A DNA stretch of 64,000 nucleotides from Pascua guehoae (GCA_001600415.1 BCJX01000018.1:201949-265948); one strand, 5' to 3'. Counted from the first letter of the stretch, positions 21,964 through 34,153 are shown. Notes: generated by a model not told the origin, from the letters alone. Numbers and translations: made by a program.

Positions 21964-24835
21964 CTAGAACTCAAAGCCGGCCTGGCGGAACACGTGCAGG
22001 TCGGTGCCCGGGCGCGCCGACTCTGCGAGGTCGGGCATGTCGAGCGCAATGAGCGCGCGGCGGAGCGTCGCCCACAGGCTGTAGGCCTCGGGTGCCGAGC
22101 CGCCGCCGTTGGTCGGCTGGAGCGCGAGCGCGGCGAGGACTGGCGTCAGCGGGGAACGAGCTGGGTTGCTGGGAGAGAGTTGCGGGGTAGGATAGGACGG
22201 GGGTAGGATAGGACAGCTAGAAGAGCGGAAGGAAAGGGTCGGCTGGGGCGGCCAGGTTTGAAAATAGCTCTGGGATGCTTGCAGGCCATAACGTGACTGC
22301 GGGGCAATGTTTCTTTGCAGATTCACGCATTCCCAACCGTCTTACACAGTCATGACCACCGCGCTTTCCCGCAACTCTTGCACCTCGCCTCCTGACCTCG
22401 TCATCCATGATACTCACAGTGCTCGGCGGCCTCGCGGTGCACGCCAATGTTGAGGCACGCGACGCCGAGGTTTGCAATCGCGCGAGTAAACGTGGGCTTG
22501 ATCTCGAGCGCGCGGCGGTACGCGTCGACGGCCTCTTCCGGGTCGCCGCCGTTGGCGAGCGTCGCGCCGAGACGGTTCCAGAGGAGGTAGTCCTGCGAGT
22601 CAGCACGCTGCAACGTTTCGGCTGTGTCTGGTCGAGTGCGTTGCACATGTAATGGCGAGGCAAGGTTCAGTCGTGCCCTCCAGCATCCTCCTACGCGGCC
22701 ACTTGCAGGAAAGGCGAGCCACGAGCCGCGCCACAACTCATGGGTCGCAAGTCCACATGCACTCTACTCCCGGCAAGCCCACAAGCCCACATACACCCCA
22801 CTCCCTTCACAACTCACATCTGGACGCTCGCCGAGCGCGGCCACCCAGCACGAACGCGCCTCGCCAAACTCGCCCTGCATGTAGTAGAGGGTACCAAGGC
22901 CGACCTGGACGTCGGGGTCGACGACGCCTTGGGACGCATACTGTGCGCGCGCGAGCGAGAGGTACTGCTCGGTCATGCGCTGGTGGAGTGCCCAGGGGTT
23001 GTCCGACTTGATAAACTCGGAGCGGTTGGGTGCGATGCCAGCCTGCTCGGGGTGGAGGTCGGTGAGGAGCTGGTGCAGGGTCGTGAGGGCCGCGAGGTCG
23101 AGCGACTCGTTGACGTATGAAATGGCGAGGTTCTGGGGTCAGCCGTGTGCCAAGTGTGTCACGTTCAACTCACCGTAAGGAGCTCGCCCTCGACGCGCTT
23201 GGACAATGGGTCGTCCGTGAGGCTCTTGCGGCCCTGCTCGAATGCGGCGAGCGCCTTGTCCTCCATCTCGTTTTCGGCCTGGGTGCGGCCGAGGATCGAC
23301 CAGGCGAGTGCGCGCGAAATGCCGAGAATCTGCAGGTCCTGGTCGGTCGCGCGGCGGATAAAGCTCTCGAGCATCAGTGCGCCGTCCGAGAGCGAGCCGC
23401 CCGAGGCCAGTAGGCGCTGCGCTTCGGGCCAGAGGGCCGTCGGCGCCTGTTGGTCGAAACGGTTCGGGTTGGCAAACACATAGTCGACCTGCTGCGGGAG
23501 GCCGTTTTCCTGCAGACCGCTCGCGCCCTCGAGCCCGCTGCCGGTGCCAAACTCAAACTGGTCGTCGAGGCTTGTCTGGCCAATGTCTGGGCGCTTGAGG
23601 TTTTCCTCGAGAATGTCAAACACGTCGTCCTCGCCCTCGACAAACTGCCGTCAGTGCGTGTACACGTCGAGATGGGTTACAGTACGGCGTTGCCGCGCAA
23701 CTCTGGTTATTGAGCCGGACAAGCCGGACCCGCTCGTCTCTTCATGGCCGGAAAGGCAACATTACCGAGCTTGGGAACAAAAGTTGCCAGCCGGTACACT
23801 GTCCTCGGCACGCAATGTCGCCACTCACCTGCGAAAACTCCTTTTCCCACTCGGCAAGGGCGTTTAGCCTCTCTGCCTCTGGCTTGAGGCTCTCCCACAC
23901 GGCGTCGAGCTCGCCGGTAAAGTCCCTCTCCTCTTCGGGCTTGACCTCTGGCTCCTTTGCGACGACCTCTGGCTCGGTCTTTTCCTCCTGCTTTTCCTCG
24001 GTCACGGCATTCTGGGCGCGCGCGTCCGCCAGGGCCGACTCGAACGCGGCCTCCATCTCGGCGTGGTGTGCGGGCATCTGCGGCTGGGCCATTTGCTGCG
24101 GTTGCGAGTACATTGGCTGCAGGCGCGGCTGGTACGTCTGGAGGCCGCCGCCAAACGGCGACGACGGGTAGCCGCCGCCCATCATGGACTGGTAGGGGGC
24201 GGGCGAGTGCTGCTGCTGCGGGGTAACCTCGCGCGCCTTGCCTTTGCCCTGGGTGAACGAGTCGACCCACGCGCCGCCAAACGTGCCCGCGGGGGCGAGC
24301 TGGTGCTGCGGCTGGGGCTGGTGGAACGCTGGCCCCGCCGCCGTCGAGGGAAAGTGCTGGTTAAAGTCGACGGGAGCTGGGCGCTGCATAGGCTGCATCG
24401 GCAGGCTCACGGGCCCCGGGGAACTGAGCGCCGCACTCAGTTGAGACAGGTTGAAGGGGTGGGCGTGGCCGGCGTGCGCTGGTGCATGTGCTGGCCCCGC
24501 CTGCATGGGGCGGAACGCTGACGACGAGCTCGACGACCCAGGTGTCCCGACGCGGTCCTACATGTCAGTGGCGTGTTTCGTCGCTGTTGGTCTAGTCGGT
24601 GTGCAAGTTGGTGGAGCCGACGGGGTGAGGTGACCAAGATGATGGGACATGGTCATGGCTATGCCTCGCGTAAAGCTCGGGTCGGCATCACCCGGTAATG
24701 ATGCTCGGCTCCAACAATCACCACGCCTCGCAGACTCACATGGAAGAGCGAGTTGTCGACGCCTTCGCGCTTCATGACCGAGTTGAGCGGGTTTGAGCTC
24801 GCCGAGCAGTCGGCGCCGTTCAAGAGGGACTGCAT
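21964..24835 (-). CDS. PEX5: Peroxisomal targeting signal 1 receptor Pex5
   Basis: Six exons: 24740-24835, 23829-24557, 23174-23644, 22818-23132, 22418-22592, 21964-22139; 653 aa. The N-terminus [20 protein letters not shown] carries the conserved Cys (residue 10) used for export ubiquitination. Two WxxxF motifs that bind Pex14/Pex13 are visible, WVDSF and WEKEF. The C-terminal half is the TPR domain, with [20 protein letters not shown] and [20 protein letters not shown], then [12 protein letters not shown] near the end. It imports PTS1 (SKL-type) cargo. The acceptor of exon 5 could be 12 nt upstream (adding RADSQ-like residues); the chosen one rebuilds RPDDYLLWN. Confidence 0.94.
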
Positions 24836-26323
24836 GGTGGCCGTGTGTCTTGCGGTGGTGTAATGTAGAGGTGATTAAGGAACGATGTTAGATGCCGAGG
24901 TGGGTGAGCAGTTGATATGTGGAGAAGGCGATGAGCGATGAGCGATGAGCGATGGATGGATGGGATGGATGTGGATGGATGAATCGAGTTGCTGATGCAG
25001 CGAGTGGTGTGTCAAGGGGTTGGTGGTTGCATCGGCAAACGGCAGAGCCGGGCTCGTGCTCTGCAGACTCTCTCAGGGCACCCAAAGAGAAAATCGGGAA
25101 CCACGCCACGCCACCGCTGCCCAGTAACCCAGCAGACACCCAGACCTGTGGGGCGTACGCTGCTTTGCCGCCCGCGGGGTCCGCGGGGTGAGGCTAAAGT
25201 GCGGGGGCAAATCGTCTTCCACCAACCTACCACAATGCGGGGGTGGCGATTTCACCATTCACGGACATGACCGATACATCCTCGGCGTCGTCTCGGCGAG
25301 CGTCCGTTTGCCGCCGGTGACTGGCGGGTGGGCACTCACCTTGTAGCGGCTCTTAAGACGGTGGGCCATTCTCCTGTGCCGGCCCCCATCAAACCTGCTA
25401 CACGCGCAGAGAATCTAACGCAGCTTACGAATCAGCGGGGGATGTTTACCTTGTCCTGCCAACACTCACCTACAGATGTGTTGAGAAAGCAGTCAGATTG
25501 TCACTGAACTGGTGCAAGGGACTGAAGCTGGGCTCTGACATACGACTGAGGCTGGGCTCTGACATTCACGAGGTCGACCCAATGGTACAGAAATGGCCAC
25601 GCTTCTGACTGACAAGGCACTTACTGCTGTTCTATCCGGGATGTGCTGCTGGTGGTCCCGAAGAGGCAGAGTAGTGAGTGCTCCCAAGTTCCACCAGGCA
25701 ACCTCATAGCCTCCGGCACGCGGTCGGACATGAACTCCGTCGGCTGTCCGGTGATGACTGGCTGTCGGGTGGCGACTGCGACCCGGAGATCCAGAGCGCA
25801 CCTTATTTCACGAACGGGGACCTGAACCAGAGATCTAAGACCCGTCTTCGTGTCAACGGGGCCTCGCAACGTCGAGAGGGGCTCAGCAACTGTACAAGCT
25901 CCAGGTGTGTCCGCAAAGTCATGACACTACCACATTGCTCCGGTACGCACGGTGCGTATACCGGGAGGCGCGCAGGAAGTGTGGGGTACAGCAGGCAGTA
26001 ACATCAGTGTGTCCACTTGCCATGCATTGGTCTAGAGGGTGTCCATGCGCAATTAGGCCGAGCTCAAAGTGGCACTCTCGCTTTCCGGATGCACCTGCAC
26101 GCCACGACTTGCATACTACGTTGCCTCCACACGCGAGCTAGCTAAAATATGGAGCGTCCATTGTGCCCTTATGTGCCAAGTGAGAACAAGAACACTGTCA
26201 CTAGTTTTAGAACCTTTCCTACTGATTTCTGGGCTGCTAACCCCAATACGGGCGTCCCTATCCGTCTGATGGCCCTCAGGGGTGGCAGGCAATTGCGACA
26301 CATGAGACGCGGGCGCGATGTCC
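24836..26323. other. Intergenic, 1.5 kb
   Basis: 5' flank of PEX5 with a GATGGATG simple repeat near 24951-24982, a possible small two-exon gene (24888-25369, listed separately), and a ~60-bp element at 26041-26100 related to the inverted repeat near 34.7-35.0 kb. No other gene seen. Confidence 0.5.
24888..25369 (-). CDS. Possible small two-exon membrane protein
   Basis: A short exon (25340-25369, MAHRLKSRYK) ends in a strong GTGAGT donor. An acceptor ending CCACAG at 25146 opens a frame running to 24888, giving VWVSAGLLGSGGVAWFPIFS, a hydrophobic stretch after a basic N-terminus, as in small inner-membrane subunits. Total would be 95 aa. The last ~35 residues come from simple-sequence DNA and are suspicious, so the true 3' end may differ. 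No family match is claimed. Confidence 0.28.
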
Positions 26324-28729
26324 TCAGCTACTTTTCGTAGACGCAGCTGACATCGCAGAGGCACTCCCAGCGTCATCGGCCGACACAGACGCCGACGCCG
26401 ATGCCGACGCCGCCCCGTCCACCGCACTACCAGACCCCTCATCAGCGACCACAACCTCAGACTCGAACACCTCGCGCCCACAAAGCGCCCGCGCGACAAA
26501 CCGCGTCCCCGCCCCCGCCAGCTTGCGCGGGATCCGCGCGCGCGTCTCAAACCCCGTCCGTTTATAGGTCCCCACACGGCGGCCCTTGCCGCCCCGGCCG
26601 CCGTCGGGGATCACGACCTCCCACGCGTCAATGTCCGTCGCGCCGTTCCAGGACATGTACGCGTCCAGATTCCCCCGCGTGCGGACGAGGGCGAGCGCGG
26701 GGCGGGTGGAGGGGTAGGCGGGGCGGGCGTGCCATTCGGCCCGGGTTAGGCGGTAGGATTGGACGTCCCCGACGCCGAATTGGGCCGACCAGAGGATTGT
26801 CCCGGGCTCCATGTCGGAGGCGGGGTCGGAGGAGTCGGAGTCGGAGTCGGAGTCGTGCTTGTTCTGGCCCTTGGACTTGCACTTGGCAGACTTGCAGTCG
26901 TCGTGGTTCCACTTGCCTGGTTTGGACTTGCACTTGTCCTTGTCCGACTTGCCCGACTTTCCCTTGTCCGACTTGCCCTTGCCCTTGCCCTTGCCCGACT
27001 TGCCATTGCCCTTGCCCTTGCCCTTGCCCGATCCCCAGCCCGCCATACCCGCGTGCTCGCTGAGGAAGGGCTTTGCGCCCCACCCAATCAGCCCCGTGCC
27101 CTCGTCGGTGAGGACCATGTTGCCCTGGGACCCGCTCACGTTGCGGTGGTACGGAAACGCCTCGTAGAGGAGCGTCGAGGTGTGGCGCTCGTGGTCGAGT
27201 CCGACGACGATGCCGCGCGACGAGTCCTTGTCATTGACGGGGACGCGGTTGGGGCCGAGCACGGCGCCGCCGTTGTCGAACAGGCTGCGGTTAGATACAG
27301 TGCGAGAGACGGCGGAGGGGGTGCAGGTACGCGCCGAGTTCAAGTGAGCGGGGTCCCTTGTGTACCGGTACTCTTGTTTTCACTTTTACTTTGATACAGG
27401 TCCGCTTTGACCCGCATCCGGGACTCGGCAGCCGTCCTCCACACCAACGTCCTCGACACCGACATCCTCGACACCCACCTAATCGTGCTATTCTCGTGGA
27501 AGCGCGCAAAGTGCTGCCACTCAAACGCGACGCCGTCGCCGAGCTCGATCGTGGACTTCTTCCCACCCAGGGTCCAGATGATCGACCCGTCCTCCCCCGA
27601 GACATAGTAGACGGCATGGCAGTGGCGCGACGACAGGAGATAGTTGCCGTGCTCGTCCTTGTCGACCGAGTTGATGTGCTGTGTGTGAGCTGCGGCACAA
27701 TTCGTGCCAAGGGAGTTTCCATTCCAAGAGAGTTTCCATCCCAAGCGAGTGTTCCATCCCAAGGGCTGGAGTTACGCACAAAGTAATCCCACGCGAGCGT
27801 CGGCGTCGTGCTCGTCTGCTGCGGCGACGCATAGCACTCGTGCGGGTCGACATGGTCGAGCGAGCGCCACGTAAACAGCGCTTTTCCCGTGGCAATGTCG
27901 ATTTCCTGCGCGTAGCAGAGCATGATGGTGTCGGACGAGTTGCCCTCGGGGACACCCCAGGGCGTCACGTCGTACGGCTCGGTCGCGTAGACTGAGATGA
28001 GCGCCGTGCCCTCGGGCGTGATTGTGAACTGGTGTGTGTCAGGGTGAGTTGAGCGAGGGGGTAGTGCCGGGTAGGGGGTGGACGTACCTCGTGAAAGTCG
28101 ACGCCGGCGTTGGGGATCGTCGACGAGCTGTGTGTCAGTTTCCGCAGTACCCCGCCGCGAAACTAGCTCGAAACGCTCGAAACGCTCGAAACGCTCGAGC
28201 TCGACACTCTCGAGCACCTCAACCTAGGTCACGCCCAACGCACATATTCGCAATCACCGCATAGCTGCTATCAAGCAGCAGCCCGTGCCCATTCCCATAC
28301 CCGCCGGGACTAAACTGCCCGTCCCAGAGCGCAATGACCGTTTCGCCCTGGTAGACGACGGGCGTAAACGTCATGGCCTGGCCGTAGCCGTAGAGCGTGC
28401 CGTCCCAGATGAGCTCGCCGAAGGGGTCAAAGATGTAGGGGCCTGGTTTGGCCACGTCGCCGCCCCAGGGCGCGAAGAAGAGGGCGTCCGAGGAGCGCTT
28501 GTCGCGTTTGGGGAGGACGTTGAAGTTGAATAGGACGCTGGGGTTAGGGCCGGGGGGCGCTGGGGAAGAGGACCGGGAGGGGACCTGGGGAAGGGGGGAC
28601 TCACGGAGTCGAGTTGGACGAGTGGAACGTCTGCACCGGGCTGGGTCCCAGCGCACCACTCTCGTACTCGTCCGACGCGGTCAGGTAGACGGCCGCGACG
28701 GGGAGGGCAGCGAGGAGGAGGCTCAGCAT
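26324..28729 (-). CDS. Secreted arylsulfotransferase-like protein (Arylsulfotran_2)
   Basis: Six exons: 28605-28729, 28244-28537, 28088-28127, 27780-28028, 27479-27678, 26324-27284; 622 aa. MLSLLLAALPVAAVYL is a signal peptide. Family blocks are PGPYIFDPFGELIWDGTL, FTWRSLDHVDPHECY, then across a splice WDYFHINSVDKDEHGNYLLS, GEDGSIIWTLGGKKS, FEWQHFARFHENSTISLFDN and SRGIVVGLDHE. These define the beta-propeller ASST-like family common in fungi; the bacterial enzymes move sulfate between phenols, but the fungal substrate is unknown. A low-complexity insert of about 75 residues (GKGKGNGKSGKGKGKGKSDK and more, then HDSDSDSDSS) interrupts the C-terminal half at about 26815-27020. No TM or GPI signal ends the protein. 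Confidence 0.83.
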
Positions 28730-29688
28730 GTTGGCTGTGGTGCAAGCGGGTTGGAATGGGGCGCACCACAATACGTGGGAGACTCTTTATGTACACAAAC
28801 GTCATGCCAACTGCCAACCCCCAACCCCTATCCCAACTGCCAAGCCAACGTCCAAGAACGCCTGGGCCTTGGTACATACCCTTCCGCACATGACCATTGC
28901 CCAAGAACTCGTCTGACCACTCCACATGACCATGCAGAATAAACATGAAACAAGCCTCGCCTCGGCCCGCACTTGGCCGCAGGCTCGTTTCGGCCTTGGG
29001 TCCCTGAAATGGCAAAAGTATAAAGTTAATCATGACGGCAACCTTCCATGATGGCCATGTCGGCATCGGCATGCTTGGCCTTTTGCGGCCGGAGATGCCC
29101 GCGGCGACATTGTTCGGGCCCTGCATCTGGAGGTGTGTAGCCGCGGCTGGGAGGGTGTGAACTGTTGTACGGCGTGTGTTCGGGAGGGATGACGAGGTGC
29201 TGCTGGGGTGGTGAGGTGTGTCTGGTAATTTTGGGTTCAAGCCCATCTTTGACTGGTGGTGGTTGCCGCCATTGAGGGGCGAGATGGGATACTTCCATAC
29301 GTGGCGGCCGGAGTGTAGAGCTGTAATGCTTGGGAGTGCTCCACAGCCCTCAGCCACTGTTGGTTGGTCAATGTGGTGGGCGACCTCATTTGAGCCACTG
29401 TATGAAACGGACAAGCCAGCCATGTGCCTATCTGTGAAACACCATTGGGCTGAAACATGAGCGTGGCTCCAACGTTCTTGATGTGCCAAACGCAATATCA
29501 GCGTCCCTAGTCCCAAGTTCCCGAATCACAACGTAGACTGCTACTGCCCAAACTCCATCGGCCACGGGTTTGAGTCCTCTCTGTGGGCGTCATCAGCTTC
29601 ATATAACCCAACAAAAATACATCTCTGCTCCTAATAGCACTTGCTTCAGCTCATCCGTGGGTGTTCCTCGTGCTTTGTCAAGTTAGGA
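28730..29688. other. Intergenic, no gene seen
   Basis: 5' flank of the arylsulfotransferase gene, including CCAACTGCCAA-type short repeats (28805-28850), and 3' flank of the BTB array. No gene recognised. Confidence 0.5.
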
Positions 29689-31821
29689 CTATACCAACGA
29701 GTGGGGAACTGAGAAAGAGACTAACGGGGACATCGCCTTCGAGTCACGGCTTGATGTGACGGCAACTTTATGGCCACTGTTTGCAACTTTGATCCACTTG
29801 TTGAACTTGGAAGGAATATCTTTCGGCGCGTCACTGTTGAGCCACGCTCGCCCATGAGCCCAGAGGTAATTTGTCGGGATGGACTTCCAATACCGCACAT
29901 AGTAGCGGTAAGGATTGGGAGGGTGAGCCTTCAGAGCCTCTTGAATAGTCTTCTGGTCGTGAACTATTGCCCCAGCGACGAAGGCGGCGATTGACGATAC
30001 CTCCCCCTCTCGAACCAGCTCCCGGATATGCAGGAGGAATACGAACAGATCAGCAGTACAGTCGAACTTGTGAAGGAAATTGGCTAGGGCGACCAGGTCA
30101 TACCCCCAATGCCCGTAGCGTAGACTTGAAACTCCGCCTGTTTGAACGAGCTCCAAGAATCGTCGAAGGGTAACAGCCGTCTCGATGTCGGGATCGGTGA
30201 ACGTGAGAGATTGTTCCGAATTGAGCCCACGGCTGTCACGGAAGAACCCGCTTCAAAGTTAGCTTCTGACTTTGCACATCATAGGGGAGTGAAGACGAGA
30301 GGACTTACCTTCGCGAAAAGAGGTCAAACGAGTTGACGCGGAAGCGGACATTGTCGACAGTGATCAGTTCGAAATCACCATTGGTCCAGATCGCATCGTC
30401 AACGATTAAAGTCGGCTCGTTATCGCGACCAGAGGCGTCGTTCGAGGTGTCGTCCGCTTTATCCACTGGATCGACCCCACTGTCCTTCAAGGGAAGCAGT
30501 TCTTCCAGCTTGGTCATGAATCGCTCGGCAAGGCCCAGCGTTGTCCTCGGTTTAGGCCAGACAGTCGAAGTACGTAAATCACTTCGCTACGCATAGTGTA
30601 CCACAAGTCGAGGGGCCAATGGAACGGGTTAAAGACTGGCGCGCCTGGGGTCGCCCCAACGTGGTATTCGCTAGAGGTACCATTACTCGTGTCGGTGGTC
30701 GTGTTGGTACTCGTGTCGTTTTGACTCGGCCACGTTGATTCCTTCTGCTCGAGTGCATACCTCAGTGTGGCGCGGTCGAGCGTCATAGCCCCAACCACAA
30801 AAGCCGTAATGGGCTCAATCACGCCGACACGCAGGGCCTCACGTACGAGAACGAGCGCCTGCCTGAGAAGTAGCCTGCACTTGTGCGTTTTGAGAAAGTG
30901 CACGAGGCAGTAGAGGTCCTCCGGAGCGGTAATCGCGAGTTGGAACTCGGTGGCAAGGTGCAGGAATTGACGAACGGTTTTGGCCCGGTTGTGCTTGTCC
31001 TCATCCAGGGTAACGACGCCAGGGACTTGGATCGGGGCGTCGAGTTGAGCACGGACAAGAGGCCTGTTGTCAGTCAAGCAAGGGATCAGATGTAAGCAAG
31101 GGAGAGTGAGTACGCACCAGAGTCCAATGATTTTGTAGGACGGGATGCGGAAACGCACGCCATCGGACGAGATCACGGTAACGTCGCCCATGGTCCACGT
31201 GTCGTCGTCCACATAGTTGTGCTTGGCTTCCGTATGTAGCGTCGTCTCGAGCCCCTTGACATCGTCGTTGGCACGTGATGTCGTCGCAGGGTCAGCCGCA
31301 TTTTCGTTGGTCTTGGGTTCGGCAGTGTTGCTGATGGAATTGCTGATCATTTCGGCGGTACGCTGGTCGTCGTCATTAGAGGTATGGCTGTCGTCGCTGG
31401 TGTCATTGGCGTTGGCGTTGGAGTTGGCATTGGCGTTGATGTTGACATTCATGCCATCGTTGTTTGTCGTGGGGTTGGTGTTGTCATTGGTGTTATCGTT
31501 GACGTTGGTGGGGTTGGCGTTGGTGGGGTTGGCGTTGGTGGGGTTGGCGTTGGTGTTGGTTTCGAGATTGGTGTCACCCGCCTGGGCAGCACCCCCGCCA
31601 ACTCCTGCATTGTCCTCAAGGACCAAGTTTGACATCTCTCCCTCTGCCCGCGTGCCCGAGCCCGAGGGGGCCCCTGCCGTCGCGTCGATTGGTGGTTGGT
31701 CCTGGGTCGCCGAAGACGGGGAAGACGAAGCGCCCCGTGCGGTGGAAGGGGAGGGGTCAGAGGCTTCGGCTGTGGCTTCAGCGGTCTTGATAACGTCCCA
31801 GTCGGGTGGACTCTCGGACAT
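29689..31821 (-). pseudogene. Two-module BTB-like gene A, frameshifted
   Basis: Exons 31118-31821, 30309-31063 and 29689-30250 match the three-exon plan of its neighbours. MSESPPDWDV is followed by a long Asn/Thr-rich tract with NANPTNANPT repeats. Module 1 begins TWTMGDVTVISSDGVRFRIP and ends near LDLWYTMRSEVIYVLR. There the frame breaks: family-like sequence resumes as WPKPRTTLGLAERFMTKLEE in another frame (about 30558-30578), and exon 2 is one base short of the length needed. No GT-AG intron of credible size repairs it. Module 2 (WTNGDFELITVDNVRFRVNS, then LTFTDPDIETAVTLRRFLEL) is intact to its stop. This is either a young pseudogene or a one-base sequence error. Confidence 0.72.
31260..31600 (-). 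repeat. Asn/Thr-rich codon repeat in gene A
   Basis: GTTGGTGGGGTTGGC-type units repeat at about 31502-31565 (read on the plus strand) and encode NPTNANPTN on the minus strand, flanked by degenerate NAN/NDN runs. It lies in the linker before BTB module 1. Confidence 0.7.
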
Positions 31822-32428
31822 GGTGGCCGTGCTCGACGGGGATGAGAACAAGCTGCAGCAAGAAGAGAGAAATTAAGGGAAAGGAAGGGAAAGAAAGGAA
31901 AGAAGGGAAAGAGAACGAACGGGGTGCGAGGTGCGAGCCAAAGGATGAGCATGATTGCGGTGTGCGAATGGTGGAGGCAACACACACCGCTTGTGGCAAT
32001 CTGTGCCTGGGTGCACGGGGCGTCTTGGCTGTGCCATCACATGCAAGTGTCTCAAAGGTCGTCTACGACGAGAAATCTGGTCCCATATCCCCATGCAACA
32101 GGATGCACGCTGTTTTTGAGGATGAAGCGTACGACAATGGAGGTTCAGCGTAGCTGGGACTTGGGTCACCTTGGATATCCCCGGCTTGCGCTCCTTCCCG
32201 ATAGCTGAGCGCCGAGGGCCACTCCGCTCTTTTGGCAGGCTACGTATGCATAAGGCCAAGTTCCCTTCATATGGACCGGCCGCCTCTCATCACACCTGCA
32301 ATTCCTGCAATAACGTCCTTACAACTAGAAACACTGTCACCACTTCCGTAATGGGCTCTACCGATGCGTCAGCATGCCGCAGTCCACAAGCGATGGTGCT
32401 CACTGGTTATTCACCCGTCGTAATGTTG
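31822..32428. promoter_or_regulatory. Spacer between BTB genes B and A; promoter of gene A
   Basis: A purine-rich GGAAAGGAAGGGAAAG tract at about 31870-31915 reads as a pyrimidine-rich 5' leader for gene A, as seen before the other array members. No gene seen. Confidence 0.5.
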
Positions 32429-34013
32429 TCAACCGTTTTCGGTGCCGTTGACGCCCTTGGCCACCTCCAGCCACTTGGGAAACTCGGTCGGCAGGCGTTT
32501 GGTGTCGCCTACTCGGTCCCAGGCGCGGCAAAGAGCCCAAAAGTATGTGGTGGGAAGGAGCCTCCAGTATCTTAAGGGCCAGCTGCGAGGGTCCCAGAGA
32601 GGGCTAGCCACCACGTTGCTCCATCGGCGACCACGAACCTTGAGTGCCACTGCACACGTCTTGGGGTCGTCGGCCGCAATGCCAGCCAGAAACGCCGCCT
32701 TGATACTCGACGCGGTACCATCATAAATCGTCTCACGAAGGTACCGGAGAAACCCCGAAAGGACTGTCGGGCAGTCGTACTTGATAAGGAAGTTGATGAG
32801 CGGAACGGATGTACGAGAGGTAAGGTGGTACCGCACGTTGGCCACACCGCCAGATTCAATGAGCTCCAAGAAGTCTTGAATTGTCTCCGACGTCTCTATT
32901 TCCGGGTCGGTAAACGCCACAGACATGTTGGAGTCGCAGAGCAATTGGCCTGCGCGGAAAACACGGCTACCAATGTCAGCATTAGCTGCGTACGAATACC
33001 CTTACCTATGAGCAAAAAGGTCGAACGAGTTGACCAAAAACCGCACGTTGTTGGTCGAGATGAGCTCAAAGTCGCCGTGGGTCCAGCCGGGATCGTCGAC
33101 GATCTCGGAAGGTGATGTCTCAGGTGTGTGTCCGCTGTAGGATGCTGCCTTGCGGATGGCTTTCTCCATCTGTTCCAGGAACTTTTGAGGGAGATCCGGG
33201 CACGATTTCTTCTTGGCCCACGCAGCCATTAATGCGTGCACCACTTCGGAGGGGATTTTATCCCACAGCTCCAGAGACCAACTGATGGGGTCGAACACGT
33301 AGGACCCCGACACGGGACCGACGGTATACTGCGTGTCCTCATTCTGGCTTCCGTCCTTTGGCCATTTCGACTCGTACGCCTCAAGTGCTTGCCTCAGCGT
33401 TTCCTTGTCGAATGCGACAGAGCCCAACGTAAAGGTAGTGGTGGGGTCGATCTTTCCGGCGCGGTGGTAATCGCGGATTACCCCGAGCACCAACTTGAGA
33501 AAAACGTGGCATTCGTACACCTTGAGAAAGTGGACCAGCAGGTAAAGGTGATCGGTAGGCACCGAGTCGACATCGCCTTTGGTAACGACGTTGAGGAAGT
33601 GTCGCATTGTTGTACCTGTGTTGTACGCTTTATTGTCCAGGCACACGACGCGGCCCTCGTTACGGGAGCCCTCGAGCTGAGCGCGGAGTACGGGACTAAT
33701 GTCAGAATCCATTGATGTGATAGGAGGACAAAAAGCAGCATCACACGAACCTTGCAGAGCAGATGTGATAAGAGGAAATGCGGAAGCGCACCCTGTCGGA
33801 TGATACGATCGCAACGTCGCCTTCGGTCCAGTCATCGTCGTCCTCCACAGGGTCTGTTGACTCGCCTGTGGTGAACTGCTTGCCACCTGGCGCGCTGTCA
33901 CCAGTCACTGCGCTGGGTGTGTTTGATTGTGCGGGGGGAGGGTTGGTGACGGGACCCGAAGTCGACGTGTGGGTGCTACTGGGAACGGCTGCCCCGTGGG
34001 AAGCTGCAGACAT
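32429..34013 (-). CDS. Two-module BTB-like protein, gene B
   Basis: Exons 33751-34013, 33006-33695 and 32429-32966 (introns 55 and 39 bp) give 496 aa. After a Ser/Thr/Pro-rich start (MSAASHGAAVPSSTHTSTSG), module 1 opens DWTEGDVAIVSSDRVRFRIS, then SYHICSAS|PVLRAQLEGS across the splice, TMRHFLNVVTKGD and FDPISWSLELWDKIPSEVVH. Module 2 opens GWTHGDFELISTNNVRFLVN, crosses the second intron at FDLFAHS|RVFRAG, then VAFTDPEIETSETIQDFLEL, FLAGIAADDPKTCAVAL and LLPTTYFWALCRAWDRVGD. Both introns are phase 2 at the equivalent point of each module. BTB folds dimerise and recruit partners; nothing here shows the partner. No signal peptide or TM is seen. Confidence 0.82.
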
Positions 34014-34060
34014 GTTGGCAATGGTGGCGAAGAGTGAGGGGGAGGAAAGGTCTTGACGAA

Positions 34061-34153
34061 TGGAAGGAAAGAAGTGGTCGAAGTCGACGAGTGGAAGGAA
34101 AGAAGTGGTCGAAGTCGACGAGTGGAAGGAAAGAAGTGGTCGAAGTCGACGAG
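34061..34153 (-). repeat. 31-bp tandem repeat, three copies
   Basis: Unit TGGAAGGAAAGAAGTGGTCG plus AAGTCGACGAG, copies at 34061, 34092 and 34123. It lies 48-140 bp upstream of gene B's ATG, so in the leader or proximal promoter. The shorter motif CTTCCTTCCACTCG (read on the minus strand) also precedes gene C. Confidence 0.9.

Noticed and set aside
24951..24982. GATGGATG tandem run considered as a CRISPR-like or functional repeat
   Set aside because: It is a plain 4-bp microsatellite without spacers, in a eukaryotic genome.
29540..29580. GGGTTTGAGTCCT resembling a B box
   Set aside because: No matching T stem, D arm or acceptor stem.
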